DNA of 64,000 nt from Paramecium sonneborni (Eukaryota > Ciliophora > Oligohymenophorea > Peniculida > Parameciidae). The notes below the pieces were generated by a model. The model searched no databases. It had not been told where the DNA came from and worked only from the letters and a program-made list of their open reading frames with translations. A program made the translations under genes and the position numbers. Location of the stretch: assembly GCA_905182985.1 (NCBI GenBank), contig CAJJDN010000066.1, positions 277,076-341,075 of the forward strand. The letters are read 5' to 3'. Of the stretch, positions 1-12,785 are shown one piece after another (within the stretch, counting starts at the first letter, position 1; every line of letters begins with the position of its first letter).

Positions 1-1
1 A

Positions 2-421
2 ATTGAGTATTTAAATAAATTATCAATTCTTAAACATATTTAATTCAATATTAGATTAAAAATATTTGAAGAAAATAATATTAATAAAAAATTTTATTAT
101 AATCTCGACCAATCATGCAAAAAAATAGATTAAATAAATTATCTATATAACTTGCTCCTAAATTCAATTTAAAAAAAAGAAACATCATTGCATTAGGTTA
201 AAGATATTAAATTTTAATTTGCTGAAACATTCAAAATTTTTTTTTAATAATTACTGATTTTTTAAGAACCATTTTTTAAGAACATTCTAAATTAATTTTT
301 ATAAATAAGTGATAATTTTCGAGAAATCCATTAATTACTAAATTTCTATAAAAGCTGGTTTACAATGAATAAATGTTTGATTCAAATAATAATTTTTTAT
401 TAAATCCTTTATTGTTATTGA
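2..421 (+). CDS. Partial hypothetical protein, open at window edge
   Basis: One frame is open from base 2 to a TGA at 419-421 (139 codons, many TAA/TAG read as Gln) with no start in the window, so the 5' end would lie outside. The peptide is rich in Leu, Ile, Asn, Lys and Gln and has no domain I recognise. A second open stretch in another frame runs to a TGA at 775-777 and could be a further exon after a short intron near 414-450. At this base composition such open frames also arise by chance, so the call is weak. The kinase gene starts 77 bases beyond 777. Confidence 0.3.
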
Positions 422-853
422 CAATAAAAGCAAAAGTAATAATAAAAGGAAATTGAATAAGATTATTTTAAAATAACCATAGGATAACCTTTTTAAGATA
501 ATCCTCATCTGATTTAAATTTAGAAAGAATTGCTATATTTTTGAATATCAATTTTATTTATTTGACTAATTAAAATAAGGATATTTTGATAAGAATGAAC
601 TGCATAGATAAAAAATCAAGTGATAATAATTAGAAAAATATTTTTAATGATGGATTAAAATATAATATCATTTAATAATAGTAAAAATAAGAAAAAAGAG
701 AATATTATTAAGAGAACTTGTTATTTTAAAAATCAAATAAGTGCTAATATAATTAGATTTTAAGATCTTAATTTTGAATTAAAATGAAGATTATTAATGA
801 AATAAGTTTATAGAACTTCTTAAATTTATTAATAATTTATAATTAATTTATAG

Positions 854-2570
854 ATGCACTTGAATATAATTTAAGGCTCTAGAAAACCTAGTTAGGTTAG
901 TAGTCCAACCTCATTAAAGAAGCCAATGATATCTTAACTTCTCATTAATTTCCGACCTGCTATTAATATTCCTAATAGTTAATAGGTATCACCTTAGAAT
1001 TCTGAACAAAATCTTCAAAAATCATTACATTCTCATAAAGGATCATAAATAGATGTTGCAAATTTAACAAAATTGATTAGATAAAGTAAATCACCAAATA
1101 TAGAAATGAATGATGGATAAAGCAATTAAAATTAAAGTTAATAATAATTATAGGCATTATTTGCAAAAGCGAGAGAAATAACATCAAGTAAATCAAAACC
1201 TCCAATAATTAAGCAATAAGTTTAATCAATATAAGCACAATCAATAAATCAATTAAAAGAATTATTTAATAATAATTTGTACTGCAGAAATACATTTAAT
1301 TTTCATTTTGTTGTAGGTATAGGTGGATTTGGTAAAGTATGGAAAGTAGAGCATAAGAAAACTGGATAAATATATGCAATGAAAGAGATGTCAAAAGCAT
1401 TGTAAGAATTAAATATAGAGTAGAATAATAACAAAAAAGAGTGTAAATTCAGTTATGAATGAGAGAATACTTTTGAGTGAATTAAAACATCCATTTTTAG
1501 TTAATATGAATTATGCATATTAAGATAGAGAGACTCTTTATTTAATAATGGATTATATGTCTGGAGGTGATTTAAGATATCATATAGGAAGAATGAGGAG
1601 ATTCAATGAAGAATAGACTAGTAAGATCAAAAACTATTATTTTGAGGGTTTTTTGTTGCCTGCATATTTTTGAGTCTAGAATATGTGCATGAGAATAAAA
1701 TTATACATAGAGATATTAAACCAGAGAATCTAGTTCTAGATAATAAAGGATATGTTCATTTGACTGATTTTGGTATAGCAAGAGTAATGAAACCAGAGAA
1801 TTCAAGTGATACAAGTGGAACACCAGGATATATGGGTATATATTTGAATTTATATATATCTATTATTTAGCACCAGAAGTTATGTATAGATAAAATCATA
1901 CATATGCAGTTGATTATTATGCTTTAGGAGTTATTGCTTATGAATTTATGTTAGGAAGAGTACTATTATTAATCATATATATTAGAGACCATATGTTGGA
2001 AGATCTAGATAAGAAATAAGAGATTAAATTATGGCCAAATAAGTATAAATTAAAAAATCAGAAATACCAGATAATTGGTCATTAGAAGGTGCTGACTTTA
2101 TTAATAGAGTAAACTCTTAAATAAATTCTATTAGTTACTTTAAAGAAAACCTTAATAAAGATTAGGTTTTAATGGTAGTTAGGAAATCAAATTACATCCT
2201 TGGTTTTAGAGTTTTCCTTGGTAAAAATTATAAAATTTTGAATTGATTCCACCATTTCAACCAAATGTTATTATTTTATTATAGATTAGAGAACTGAAGA
2301 TAATTTTGATTAAAAATAAATATTAATTGAAGATGAAGAAAATAATGAATTAATCCAGTAGAATCTCATTGTCTTAAAAGATCCTTCTTCATAAGGTATA
2401 AATACCTAAATCATTAAGATTTATTTTAGGGTTATGAATTTAATGCCAATCAGAGTATGAATAAAAATTCATCTACCACTGATCAATCATCAAGTTCATC
2501 ATCTAAACATAGTAGGAATTTCAGTTAAAATATAGAAAAATAATAATTTTTTGAACATGCTCATAAATGA
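854..2570 (+). CDS. AGC-family Ser/Thr kinase, STK32 (YANK)-like
   Basis: Seven introns (1402-1423, 1621-1646, 1836-1870, 1960-1985, 2109-2134, 2267-2289, 2396-2418; 22-35 nt) splice to an exact 511-residue frame ending in TGA. About 150 residues rich in Gln and Ser precede the kinase domain. Visible motifs in order: glycine loop GIGGFGKVWKVE, ATP lysine in YAMKEMSKAL, catalytic loop IHRDIKPEN, DFG in LTDFGIAR, GTPGYMAPEV activation segment, and a C-lobe ending RLLQRKPQQRLG. The C-tail carries PPFQPN, TEDNFD and a hydrophobic-type motif DLFQGYEFN, as in AGC kinases. HPFLVNMNYAYQD and MSGGDLRYHI resemble the STK32 group. The protein should phosphorylate Ser/Thr; its substrate cannot be read from the sequence. 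Confidence 0.9.
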
Positions 2571-2702
2571 TTTAAATAATCCTATTCATTTAGAATATAA
2601 TTGCTATTTATAATTTATATATATTTTATTACCATCATCTGTTTATTAGAATTTAACAGTTTTAGAATTTTCCAAGAAAATTATTTTAATCCATTTTTCC
2701 TT

Positions 2703-3014
2703 ATGAAACTATTTATATTTAATAGTTCAATGAAATTTTCTAGAAAAATAGCTGAAGATCAAAACGACAACTTAAAAAAGAGAAAAATACTTAAAAGCAA
2801 TAACAACACTTAAAATTAAAAAAAAAAGTAATTATTAAGATTAGTCTTACTTCTAACTGATTTATATAAAGATCTAGATAATCTTGAAGCCACTTATCCT
2901 TCCTAATTCAAAAAAAATTCAAACTTAAACTCAAAGCAGCCACTAAAACTCTCTTAATTAATAACTAAATCTGAACCAAAACCATCCAAAAGAGTAAGAT
3001 AATCTTAAAATTGA
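2703..3014 (+). CDS. Small hypothetical protein
   Basis: ATG at 2703 opens 103 codons to TGA 3012-3014. The product is Lys/Asn/Gln/Leu rich, with a basic stretch (DNLKKRKILKSNNN) and a short Leu-rich segment (LLRLVLLLTDLYKDLDNL). No known domain is seen. A splice-like site (GTAAG at about 2995, AG at about 3019) could extend it, but I found no convincing downstream frame. It shares its frame with the kinase upstream, separated by the kinase stop, so a 3' trailer is an alternative. Confidence 0.35.
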
Positions 3015-3629
3015 ATAGATTATATTATTACATATTATAATTTAGTATACCTATACTAAAATCCTTCCTTAAAAGGTTTCAATCATATAAATATCTATGA
3101 TTATTCCCTTTTTCAGTAAGATAGTTTTCTTACTTCAATATCTTAAGCATTTATCTTGATATTTAAAATCTGCTTCGAAAGAAAAATCTTAAAAATTTAG
3201 TTTGATAAAGGGGTTTGAAATCCTCCTCAAAGAAAAATTACTTTCCTTTATACTTAATATTCAAATTTTTTATAAAATTACATTCTCGAATTTTCAATAT
3301 TTACTCAATTGTTTAGGCTTAAATAATGATGTATTTGTCATAAATTTAACATAATATGTTTTATATTATTCATGATCTAGTGGATTCTTATTTAGAATTT
3401 ATTATATCATTATCGGATCATGTTTTATTATTTATATGTAAATATAAAAACAAAGAATATTATTTATAATATGAATATTGAAGGCCAGAATGATTGTTCT
3501 TTATGATTATTTATTTATAATAATACTCAATTCTTAGAAAAATGATATTAATTATGAAAAAGGTAATTTATTTCTAAAAGAAATTATATCAAGATTGTTA
3601 TTTTATAATAATCCTATAAAAGAAGAAAA
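3015..3629. other. A+T-rich spacer without a supported gene
   Basis: One plus frame contains several open blocks broken by TGA and dominated by Ile, Tyr, Phe, Leu and Asn, which is what random A+T-rich DNA would give. I see no domain, convincing splice chain or RNA structure. Confidence 0.4.
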
Positions 3630-4043
3630 ATGATAATTGAAGAAATTTAAAATTCCCCTTAAAATAATACATAGATAATTTCGACCAAAGAATAGTATTT
3701 ATCAGCTACTAATTAACTGATTGAAATGTTTAAGAAAAAATTAAGCTTGATTTAGAAGGAAAAATAACCTAATCCTCATTTTGAAAAAATTGATTAAGTT
3801 AAATAATTGTGTAATGCTATTGAATTAGAAAAATAAATGAAAAATAAAGATCAATTCGATATCCAAAGCCAAGATATTCTTGAAGAATATGAGACTCAAA
3901 AACAGAATAAAATAATTTAAACTTCATCAAGAAGGGTTTATTAATGTTCTTGCCATAATAAAAAATTTAAAACACCATAACAGCTTGGAGGACACTTGAA
4001 ATGGAGGAAATTTAACATGATTTAATAAAATAAAATTTAATGA
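3630..4043 (+). CDS. Small protein with C2H2-like zinc finger carrying an LGGH motif
   Basis: An intron-free frame of 137 residues with TGA at 4041-4043. The first 95 residues are polar, Gln/Lys/Glu rich and probably helical. Near residues 110-130 lies YQCSCHNKKFKTPQQLGGHL followed by KWRKF: a Cys-x-Cys pair, a Phe, then LGGH with the His where a C2H2 finger has its first zinc histidine. QxLGGH is best known from plant Q-type zinc fingers. Here the Cys spacing is one residue instead of two, and there is no clear second His, so zinc binding is unproven. The function may be nucleic-acid binding, but this is inference. Confidence 0.6.
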
Positions 4044-4253
4044 TTTCAAATATTTAATAAATACTATTATTATTTAATGAATTCTAGAATGTTAAAATTT
4101 AGGCTGCAATAAGCAATAGACAATCAATATAAATGAAATTTTTGTATAAATCATTCAATGTTTTATAGATATAAAGGTATTTTATTTCTAAATTTAGACA
4201 ATTCAATATAATTTTAAGTTATTCTTAAATCTTCAGAGCCTAATATTTAAGTT

Positions 4254-4985
4254 TCAACACCATAATTCTATTTGAATCATCACAAAAAGCATCAAAATTA
4301 AAATAATAATACATTAGATAAGTTAATTTGATAATAAATTATCATGATCTGTAGTCTAGCCTTTATCTCTTTTATTTCTAATTTCTTAATTATTATGTTT
4401 TTGCATCAATTAAAATTGTTTAGAGTTTGAACCAAAATGAAAAGAGCTAAAAATTGGTTAGTTTAATAGCAATAATTAAAATAGTTAACTCCAAAGTTTT
4501 GATATTTTTTATTTAAGAATTTTAAACATGTAATTTCCTTTCTTATTGGAATATTTAGTAATTTAAATATTTTCTAGTTTACTATTATCATTCTTTTGAT
4601 TAATATAATGGATCTCTTGATTAATATACCTATCCTTTAATTTATTTGCCTTTTTTTTCATATCAATATATTTTTGCCTTCTCATTTCGCTTTTATTTAA
4701 AATAATTATGTTTCCTTTAATCATTTTTAGTTGTTAAAATCATTAATTAAGAGGTAGAGTATCAATTTAATATTTTTTTGATTTTATTTCAACATTTTTT
4801 AATTTATTTTCTATTTATTCTATTTGTTCATCTACTCCTTCTCCATCAAAACAATTTTTATCAATATATGACTTTTTTTGCAAAAAAATAATTATTCTAA
4901 AATTAATTTTTAATTTAGTTCTTCTTCTCTTTAATATCTTTATAAGGTTTATAAATAAATTTAATGATCTTATTCTATCTTTCAT
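4254..4985 (-). pseudogene. Probable decayed coiled-coil gene with internal TGA
   Basis: On the minus strand a frame starts at ATG 4985 and gives a charged peptide including GEGVDEQIEQIENKLKNVEI before TGA 4740-4742. The same frame then reopens at ATG 4724 with KSEMRRQKYIDMKKKANKLK and runs to TGA 4254-4256 (156 residues). Both parts look alike (charged, helical, coiled-coil-like), and no GT...AG pair of usual size removes the TGA. A decayed gene or two adjacent small genes fit equally well. The plus strand is also largely open here, which lowers confidence. Confidence 0.3.
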
Positions 4986-5386
4986 TCAATTTAATATAAT
5001 ATTTCTTTTTTATGCTTCTTTTCTTCCAAAATACCATGCTTCACTCTAATTCCATTCCTGATTAAACTAGTTTATTATCTAAAAAAATTTAACATTTTTA
5101 TTAACAATAATAGTTTTCCTATAAAATTTTTGGCATTAACTTATATTAAAAATATAAATATGTTAAGGAGGTGCTTTTCAATAAGTGTATTAAATTATTA
5201 TTTAATGATAATATATCAAGATTTATATTTAGGAAATTCTAAAAATAAATGAATGATATTACCTTTGAAATGCTATTCTAATGAAATCCTTTTCATTCAT
5301 ATGTGATTTTGAAATATTTAAGTTTCATTGTGAAAGTCCAATTTTATATTCCTTTAAAGCGTTTTATTCATAAATTAATAAATATA
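4986..5386. other. Spacer between decayed gene and Sec1 gene
   Basis: No supported gene. A minus-strand stretch beginning near 5075 encodes a short basic peptide that ends in TGA just upstream of the ATG at 4985 and may be another remnant of the same decayed gene. Confidence 0.3.
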
Positions 5387-7327
5387 TCATAATTTTTATA
5401 ATTTCACAAGTTCTTTGACATAATCATTAGGTCTTAATAAGAATGTGCTTCCTATAATTAAATTTTTATTAATGAGCTTATTATTCATTAGACTTCTAGT
5501 TTCATTGTAACCAACACCTCCAACAACAAAAATAATCTAAATTTATTTAAAATAAATAAATACTAATTTATCTTATTCATCAAATCCAACATCATCTTAC
5601 ATCAATTTAATTTATCCTTTTTATCTAAGAGACTTACCTTAACCTTGAACATTTTATTATTCATTTAAAACTATCTTTTCAAAGTTTGCAGAAGTCTAAA
5701 AATCTTTAAGTATTAAATCTTCAATTTATTATTCAATAATAGGAGTATTTCTACACAATTCTAAAGTTTCATTAGCCATTTTATTTTTAGCATACTTTCT
5801 TACCTATTCATTAACTCTTTTATGAGACTTAAATAAATAAATATAATTATACTTTACTTCCACTCTTTTATGTTTGAATTCCAATTAATTTAAGATTATG
5901 AACAGCATTTTGCATATCAATAGATAGAATATCAGTTAATTATTTTCTGTCCTTTTCACTTAAATCTATTTAAATTATAGCTGATAATATAAGGCGTGCT
6001 TAATCAAATTCATTTAATTTTGGATTTTTTAGAACTTGAATTATCTAAAAATATATTATATATTTAATACTCTTTAAATTATCTTTTCTCCTGCTATTGA
6101 TGATCCTTTTTTATCACATCCTGTAGCTAAAGTTTATTCTAATTCTCCTACTTCTTAAAGATCCTTCTATCTATATAAATCTAAACATTTCTCAACAATT
6201 TCCATATGCATTGTATACTTAGCAACTAAATCTTAATATTAAGGCATAGTTTTAACGATGTCAGTCATTTATTTAAGAGTTAAACTTTATTCTTTATCTT
6301 TAGCCACTTTTGCAGCAGTATTAGTTTACATAAATGTTTAGAAATCGCTACTTACTTCTTCTAAGACATCAGCAATATGTTTAAATTTATACTTTTTGAA
6401 TAATTCATCTTAATCATTTAAAATTTACTTTTTTGATACTTTTTTATCACCATATTACATTTCATATTAATATATATCATTTTCAATCTCCAATAAATCA
6501 TAAAACATAGGTTGATAATAAAAATCATGTAATAATGGTGATAATGCATCTATTGCTCTATCAACAATTACTACTCTTATTTTTCCACAAGTTTTTTCTT
6601 TACAATCATATTATGAATTATTTGTTCTTTTTAAAGCTTCTAATATTTCTCTTAATCTTCCTTAAGTGAACTATGCTAATTATTAACAGATTTTCCAATT
6701 ATCTTATCTAAATATCAATTCAAAAGTATAAAATTTATCAAATGATACTAAAACTGTACATATTTTTTCAGCCATTTCTTATAAAATAACATTTCCTTGT
6801 TTTAAGTAAATACATACTTCCTTTGTATACTTCTAATCCAAAAATCATGTCAAATGTGAATAATTATTCATTAGTACAATTAAAATCTAAATTAAATACT
6901 TTACAAGTTGATAATTTCTTAACTAAATTCTATTCAGATTGCATCTTTTATACTATTCCTTATGGCATTTTATTATTGAAAATCACATGAGCACATTTGT
7001 ATTATGGAGATTGAGCATTTTCAAAATCTTCAATAAGATAAGCAATGGATTCTTAAGTTGGAGTGATAAAGTAAATTGCTTCTAAATTGAAAGGCTTTCT
7101 TTTCAAATGTAAATTTTCTACTGCATTAATTCCTAATTCTAATAATCTTATTTTAATTATTATATTTACTCAGACATCTTTATATAAGCAGATACTATTT
7201 TCAATGTTTTTTAATCTACAACAAGAATAGATGATGATAAGTTAGGATTATCAATTCTTAATTGAACAAACAAACTTTTCATTCTTTATCTACATACTTA
7301 CTTCAAAGAAAATTGAGTTTATTCCAT
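5387..7327 (-). CDS. Sec1/Munc18-family SNARE regulator
   Basis: The start is ATG at 7327. The first intron (7275-7301, 27 nt) joins MEQTQFSL to a chain that follows the SM-protein N-terminus: SSSILVVDQKTLKIVSAYIK, MSELLELGINAVENLHLKRK, then EAIYFITPTQESIAYLIEDF and CAHVIFNNKMPQG. Further 22-23 nt introns are needed. The C-terminus has IFVVGGVGYNETRSL and then ends KELVKLQKL-TGA, matching the conserved 'GG.+..E.R' end of the family. SM proteins clasp syntaxin-type SNAREs and allow vesicle fusion at a target membrane. The length (about 600 residues) is normal. The order of motifs is closest to the plasma-membrane Munc18 branch, but the exact branch is not certain. Confidence 0.9.
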
Positions 7328-7499
7328 TTCTCTTTTTATTTTAATTATAAAATATTAATATAATTAATTAAATTATATTTATACATTTATTCTTTATTTT
7401 TTTATTTTTAAATAAAAAGAAAACCATATATGAATTTATTTTAATAATAAATTATTAATCAACTCACATCTAAATAACAAAGGTTAGGTATCACATAAA

Positions 7500-10400
7500 T
7501 CATTCTGGTTTTTTAGATTATAAATCTTATTCTTCCATTTCTATTTATTTTCGAACTAAATTTTTGAGATCTGACATTTCATTATAAATAATTTTATAAT
7601 CTCCACCCTCTCTCTTAAGCTAAACTCTTTTCTTCCATAATCGAAATTTTTTTTAAATGTAAATAATTGCAACCATATCACCACTATTAAAACTAGTTGG
7701 TTTAAACATATTAGTAGATTCCTTCCTTTAATGATCTCCTAATTAAATCCTTAATTTTTATTAAACAGCCTTATCAGTTGGTTCTAAACTAATATTATGA
7801 TATATATAAATATATTACTTTGTCACTCCATATTTAAGTGTTACTGATATTTTAGTCAAAGATAGGATGACATCATGAAATTAATAACAAAGCATATTTG
7901 ATTCCTTTGATTCATATATTGGAATGTTTAAAACTTTAAGAAAATTCTTTTTATTATTTACATCTAATAAATCATCTTAAGCAACTCCAAAAATTATAGC
8001 AATTTCAGATGATAATTTCCAAAAATCTTTATAATTAATAAGACCTTTTCCTTCAGGATCATAATTACGCCAAAGTGATAATACATCATTTAATTAATAT
8101 TTACTTACTGCAGATTCTTCACTCTTAACATGTTCTTCATATGCTCCAAGTACAGATGCAATCAATAAATTTAAAATCATTAATGAAAATATTAAATGAA
8201 AAGAAACAAAATACAAATAAGCATAAGGCGTTCCACATCCATTAAAACCATATTTTTAAAAATCATCAAATGTTGACATATAATTACATGCAAAATTTGG
8301 TTATTATTCATGTAAAGTATCTATCATTATAAACCACCAACTTTCTGAACTTGCAACTTTAATTAAAGAAAACATTGCCGTAGAAAATTTACGAAAATGT
8401 TAATCCCATCCATTTAAATTTGATTAAGTTCTTATAAAAGCAAACATATCCATTCCTAAAGTTGTATAAATAAATAAAAATATAAACATAATAAAGAGCA
8501 TAGACAATGAATTTGGAATTACAGAAAAAATTGATGAAAATAATTTCTCTAAATTATTAAAACGCCTATTTATAAATCTATTTATTATACTTTATTATTC
8601 TAAAATTTCTTTATAATTAAAATGCTATCGATATAGCATTTGAAATTCTTTTAAAATAAAAATTATAATCCTCATGATTGCGAATGAATAAATTTGCTAT
8701 TGCCCACCAAATACCAATACTATCCAAAATGTTTGAATTATCCTTAAAATATAAACTTTTATCCTTTGCCAAAAATCTACATATTATTTCAAAAGCAAAT
8801 ATAAAAACAAAAACACTATTTATATTATCTAATATTTAATTATAATCTTCATCTACCTTCTAATCTGAACGTTAAAAATAGAGTGATAAAACTATAGTAT
8901 TACAAAATATTATTATTAACCAAAATATTTTAAAATACTTTTATTTTACCATTTGAAATAGTATTTTCCTTATATAATTTGAAGGTTTCTTAGATTTGAC
9001 CAAAGGTTACATATTATATATTTGCATTTTAATTTAAAACCATTCTCTTTAAGTTTCATCAAGTAAATGAAAGTTTTAAGCTTTCATCTTTGCCTCTTAA
9101 TAAGCATTCACAATTAGACCAATAAACATATTTAATAAACATAGATTACCCAAAAAGAAAAATAACTAAAAATAAAAAGCATATATTCTATTATAATTCT
9201 AAATAGGTTAATGATCTACATCTACAGCATTCCAAGCTTATTATACTAATGGAATCCAATTCTCTGATGTTGCTGTACAAAATAGAATCAATATACTTTG
9301 AAAGATTGTATCAAATGTTAATATCTAATTTACCCATGATCCTCCATAATCAAAGCAATCTTCTTTATTTATTATTAAATCCTTATACATTCCATCATAT
9401 GCATCACAATAATAAAATGTTCCTTTCAATAATTTTAAAGCCAAAACTCCATATATTGCTAACAATATTAAACAAAATATAGTTAACTATATCATCTATG
9501 TAAATGCATTCAATAATGATGCTTAGGCATACGCAATATTTTTAGAAAATACTGCTCCAATCTATATAAATTATAAAATTCTTAAAGATGTCACAAATTT
9601 GCTTAATGGATGACTTATATCAAAAATTAATGTTATTAAATCAACTATAGTGATCACAAAAGAGAATATATTATAAATTGATTATCTAAAAAAGGATTGT
9701 TCATTTTTATATAATCCAAAAGCTATGCAATTCAAAAGAATAACCAAAATATAAAATACTGTTAAAAATATATACCCAACCTGTAATATAAATGAAATAT
9801 CTGAATTAGGATCTTCTAAAGGACTTAATAAAGCAATCCTTATACATGTAAGTAAAATTAAAGCAAAGTTAAATATTCTAAATTAGATGTTTGTTACTAA
9901 AGCAGTCACTAACATTCTAAAATCTGATTCAGGAGCAAAAATAAAAAGAGTTTTTTCTGAGTTTTCTCTACGCATGGATTTTCTAATATTTTGATTCATT
10001 TTTCTAGATGAAGTATGGTCATTTGCGTGGCTAGGAGATTTAATATTTTCATTATCATTTGATTCATCATCTAATTCATTTACTTCTTCTTCAATATTAT
10101 GATCTTTAACTTAATCATCAGAACCATCTTTTTTTTCTTCTGGTTTTCTCAAACAATCTATTATACTTTCTTTATTAGCTTAAAAAATATATTAAATTAA
10201 TTTTACAAAGAATATTTGTTGGTGTTTAAACTTTATAGTCCATTAAATCGTTATTTGCATTAATAACATCTTTTTGTGCTTTTAATTCATAAAACATGGA
10301 AAGTTTTACATTTTTTTTTGGTTCATGTCCTTATGTTTATGCTTACATTTTTGCTTATTATTAATGAGCTGCATTAATATTTTATGTAATACTATGGATT

Positions 10401-12785
10401 TTAGCCCTTTATCTCTTTTTTAAAATTTAAGCAAAAAATCCAACAGCATTCTTATAATATTATGTAAAATTAATAGGTTTAATTTCTTATTCTATTTTTT
10501 TCAATTAATTGCAAAATTCATTTAAGAATACTGCTAATAATAATCTTAAAAAAAGAATCTGACCTAATAAAATAAAAAAAATATGATAAAATAGTGAAAC
10601 CCATATTTTTTCACCATATAATAACATTGTAATATGCCACTCTTCATTATAAAAGATATTGGTGGCTGCCATCAAAGAATTTCCTAAACCTTCATAATTT
10701 ATCGGAGCTGATATACCCTCACTTGAATCAACAGGTTAAAATGATCCATTTTCTAATTACTCAAATCTCACCTTATATGCTAAAAATTCTTATCCAAAAA
10801 GGGATGTAACTAATATTATGATTATAAAAAGTAAAATCATATCTTTGATTTTATTTAGAGTTTATATTAAACATCTTGCAAGAACACTAATGGAATAGAA
10901 AATTCTAGCAATATATAATAATTTTATCTAATATTAAAAATTAATTTACTAAACGTAACATTTTAAATGCTTTAACAAGATTAATATATCTATTATTATT
11001 TAAGATTATGGGTTCGCCAAGAAAAAACAATACAATCATCAATATAATTTAAGAAATGATCACAATAGAATCGAATATATCTATAATTTCTTTAAATTAT
11101 TCTGCTAAACCATTTCCCCATAAAGAGATAATGAATTCAAAAATAAAAAATATGATACAAATAAAATCAAGGATTAATAAGTTTTGATAACTTAAAATAA
11201 ATATTAAATTTATACTTTTATGGACTTATTTTATGATGATCAGAAACAATAACAATTGCAGACATGATTATAACTGCACAATTAATATATTTAAAAGCAT
11301 TAGATTTAGCAATTATAGTTGAAATGTTTAAGAATTTCTAAAAATGTTCTGATAAGAAGTTTTATTAGTCTTCTTCATCTTAATAATAAAGTGATATTTA
11401 GTATTTTTTTTTAGTATTTCTTTTTTTTGATTTTTATTCATTTATTTAAGCTAATCTAGTCATAATTTATTATTATTTTTTTTTCATAATTTCATTTTCA
11501 ATAACTTCCTATTCATTATCCATATTTTTATTTCTTTTTATTGAACTTAAAACCAAAAATGATTCATAAAATGAAGCTAATAATAAATTTGATAATAAAT
11601 AAGCCCTAATGATTAGAATAATAATGATACAAAATGAAGATTAAAGAAACAAAATAAAATGCTGTTATATAGGTAGTCATTGCTCTCCAAAACATAAAAG
11701 TAGTTCCAGACCATCCTGTAACATTTAAAAATGTAAAGACAACAAATAATGAATAAAAGAAATCATCAAAACGTATAAACCCAAAACCAAACTATTCAAT
11801 AACATTTTCAGTCATATTTCTTTGTAAATTATAATCTGCTAATGATCCACAATATGAATTATCAGGACATTCCCAAATTCCACATAAGAATTTGATATCA
11901 TCTACAGCTTACCAATTTTAATTAACTGGTACAGGTGTTTCTCTACATCTATATTCTGTTATTCCCATAAATAAATGAAGACCAATAATACTATAATAGA
12001 GAACTACAAATAACAATGGTATCAAAATAGGACCTAATCTTTAAAAACTTCCAATAAAAGCGTCAAATTGCTTTTTTAAAATTTTAGAATCTTAAATTAG
12101 ACGTAATGCTCGAAACAATCGTATTACTCTCAAAATATGAATTAACTGATTTTCACTGTTAATATCACCCAATATTGACCAAGTGGAAATAAATGTTAGA
12201 AAATTTACAACATTCCACCAAGATTTTAAATAGGCATTTCTTCCTAAAACAAATCCCTTTACTATGATAGATCCAAAACATTCTAAACCAAATATTATGT
12301 TACAAAATATTTCCATGGTTATTGAAATTCGATTTCTGTTCTCATCTTATTTATTTATTCTCGATTAATAATCATAAAGACAAACTGCTATTATATTTAA
12401 AAGTGTAATAAATCTCATGACCTAAATAAATAACTTTTCATTAAAGGACTTAAATAAACTCATTCTAAATGGATTATCTGATTTGAAAAGAAACAAAGAG
12501 TTTTCAGCAAACTAAAAAATTTTCATTTTATTTTACAGGCCATTAAGCATCATTTTACAATAAATCATCTTCAATAGTTTCAGGACTAAGGTATTATATT
12601 GGCTTTTTTGCCTTAATCTCAATCAGTTCTGGTTTGGCAATTATGTTATTCCAATTGAAGATCTCATTTTCAAAATGAATAAAAGAATTTAATCTTAAAA
12701 TTGTTTATTAATGGATAGCTTCATCTTATCTCGATTTAGGAAATGTCAACCATTCCACACCAATTTATTTAAGAGTATTAGACAT
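7500..12785 (-). CDS. Four-domain voltage-gated cation channel (Cav-like, TEEE filter)
   Basis: About 1,700 residues from ATG 12785 to TGA 7500-7502, with introns such as 12512-12536 (25 nt). Domain I shows a voltage-sensor S4 (LIHILRVIRLFRALRLI, 12092-12160). The four pore loops read in order: FLNVTGWSGTTF (about 11710), NIFYNEEWHITM (about 10640), CTATSENWIPLV (about 9260) and KVASSESWWFIM (about 8350). Aligned on the Cav pore (x-E-G/D-W) the filter residues are Thr, Glu, Glu, Glu. After domain IV comes LWRNYDPEGKGLINYKDF, matching the EF-hand-like region behind the last S6 of Cav channels. An acidic, Ser-rich linker (about 9960-10150) joins domains II and III. Such channels carry Ca2+ or Na+ in ciliary or somatic membrane; selectivity here cannot be assumed given the Thr. 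Confidence 0.88.

Noticed and set aside
9249..9482. Plus-strand ORF of 77 codons
   Set aside because: It lies opposite the domain III pore region of the channel gene, whose protein motifs are clear; a shadow frame.
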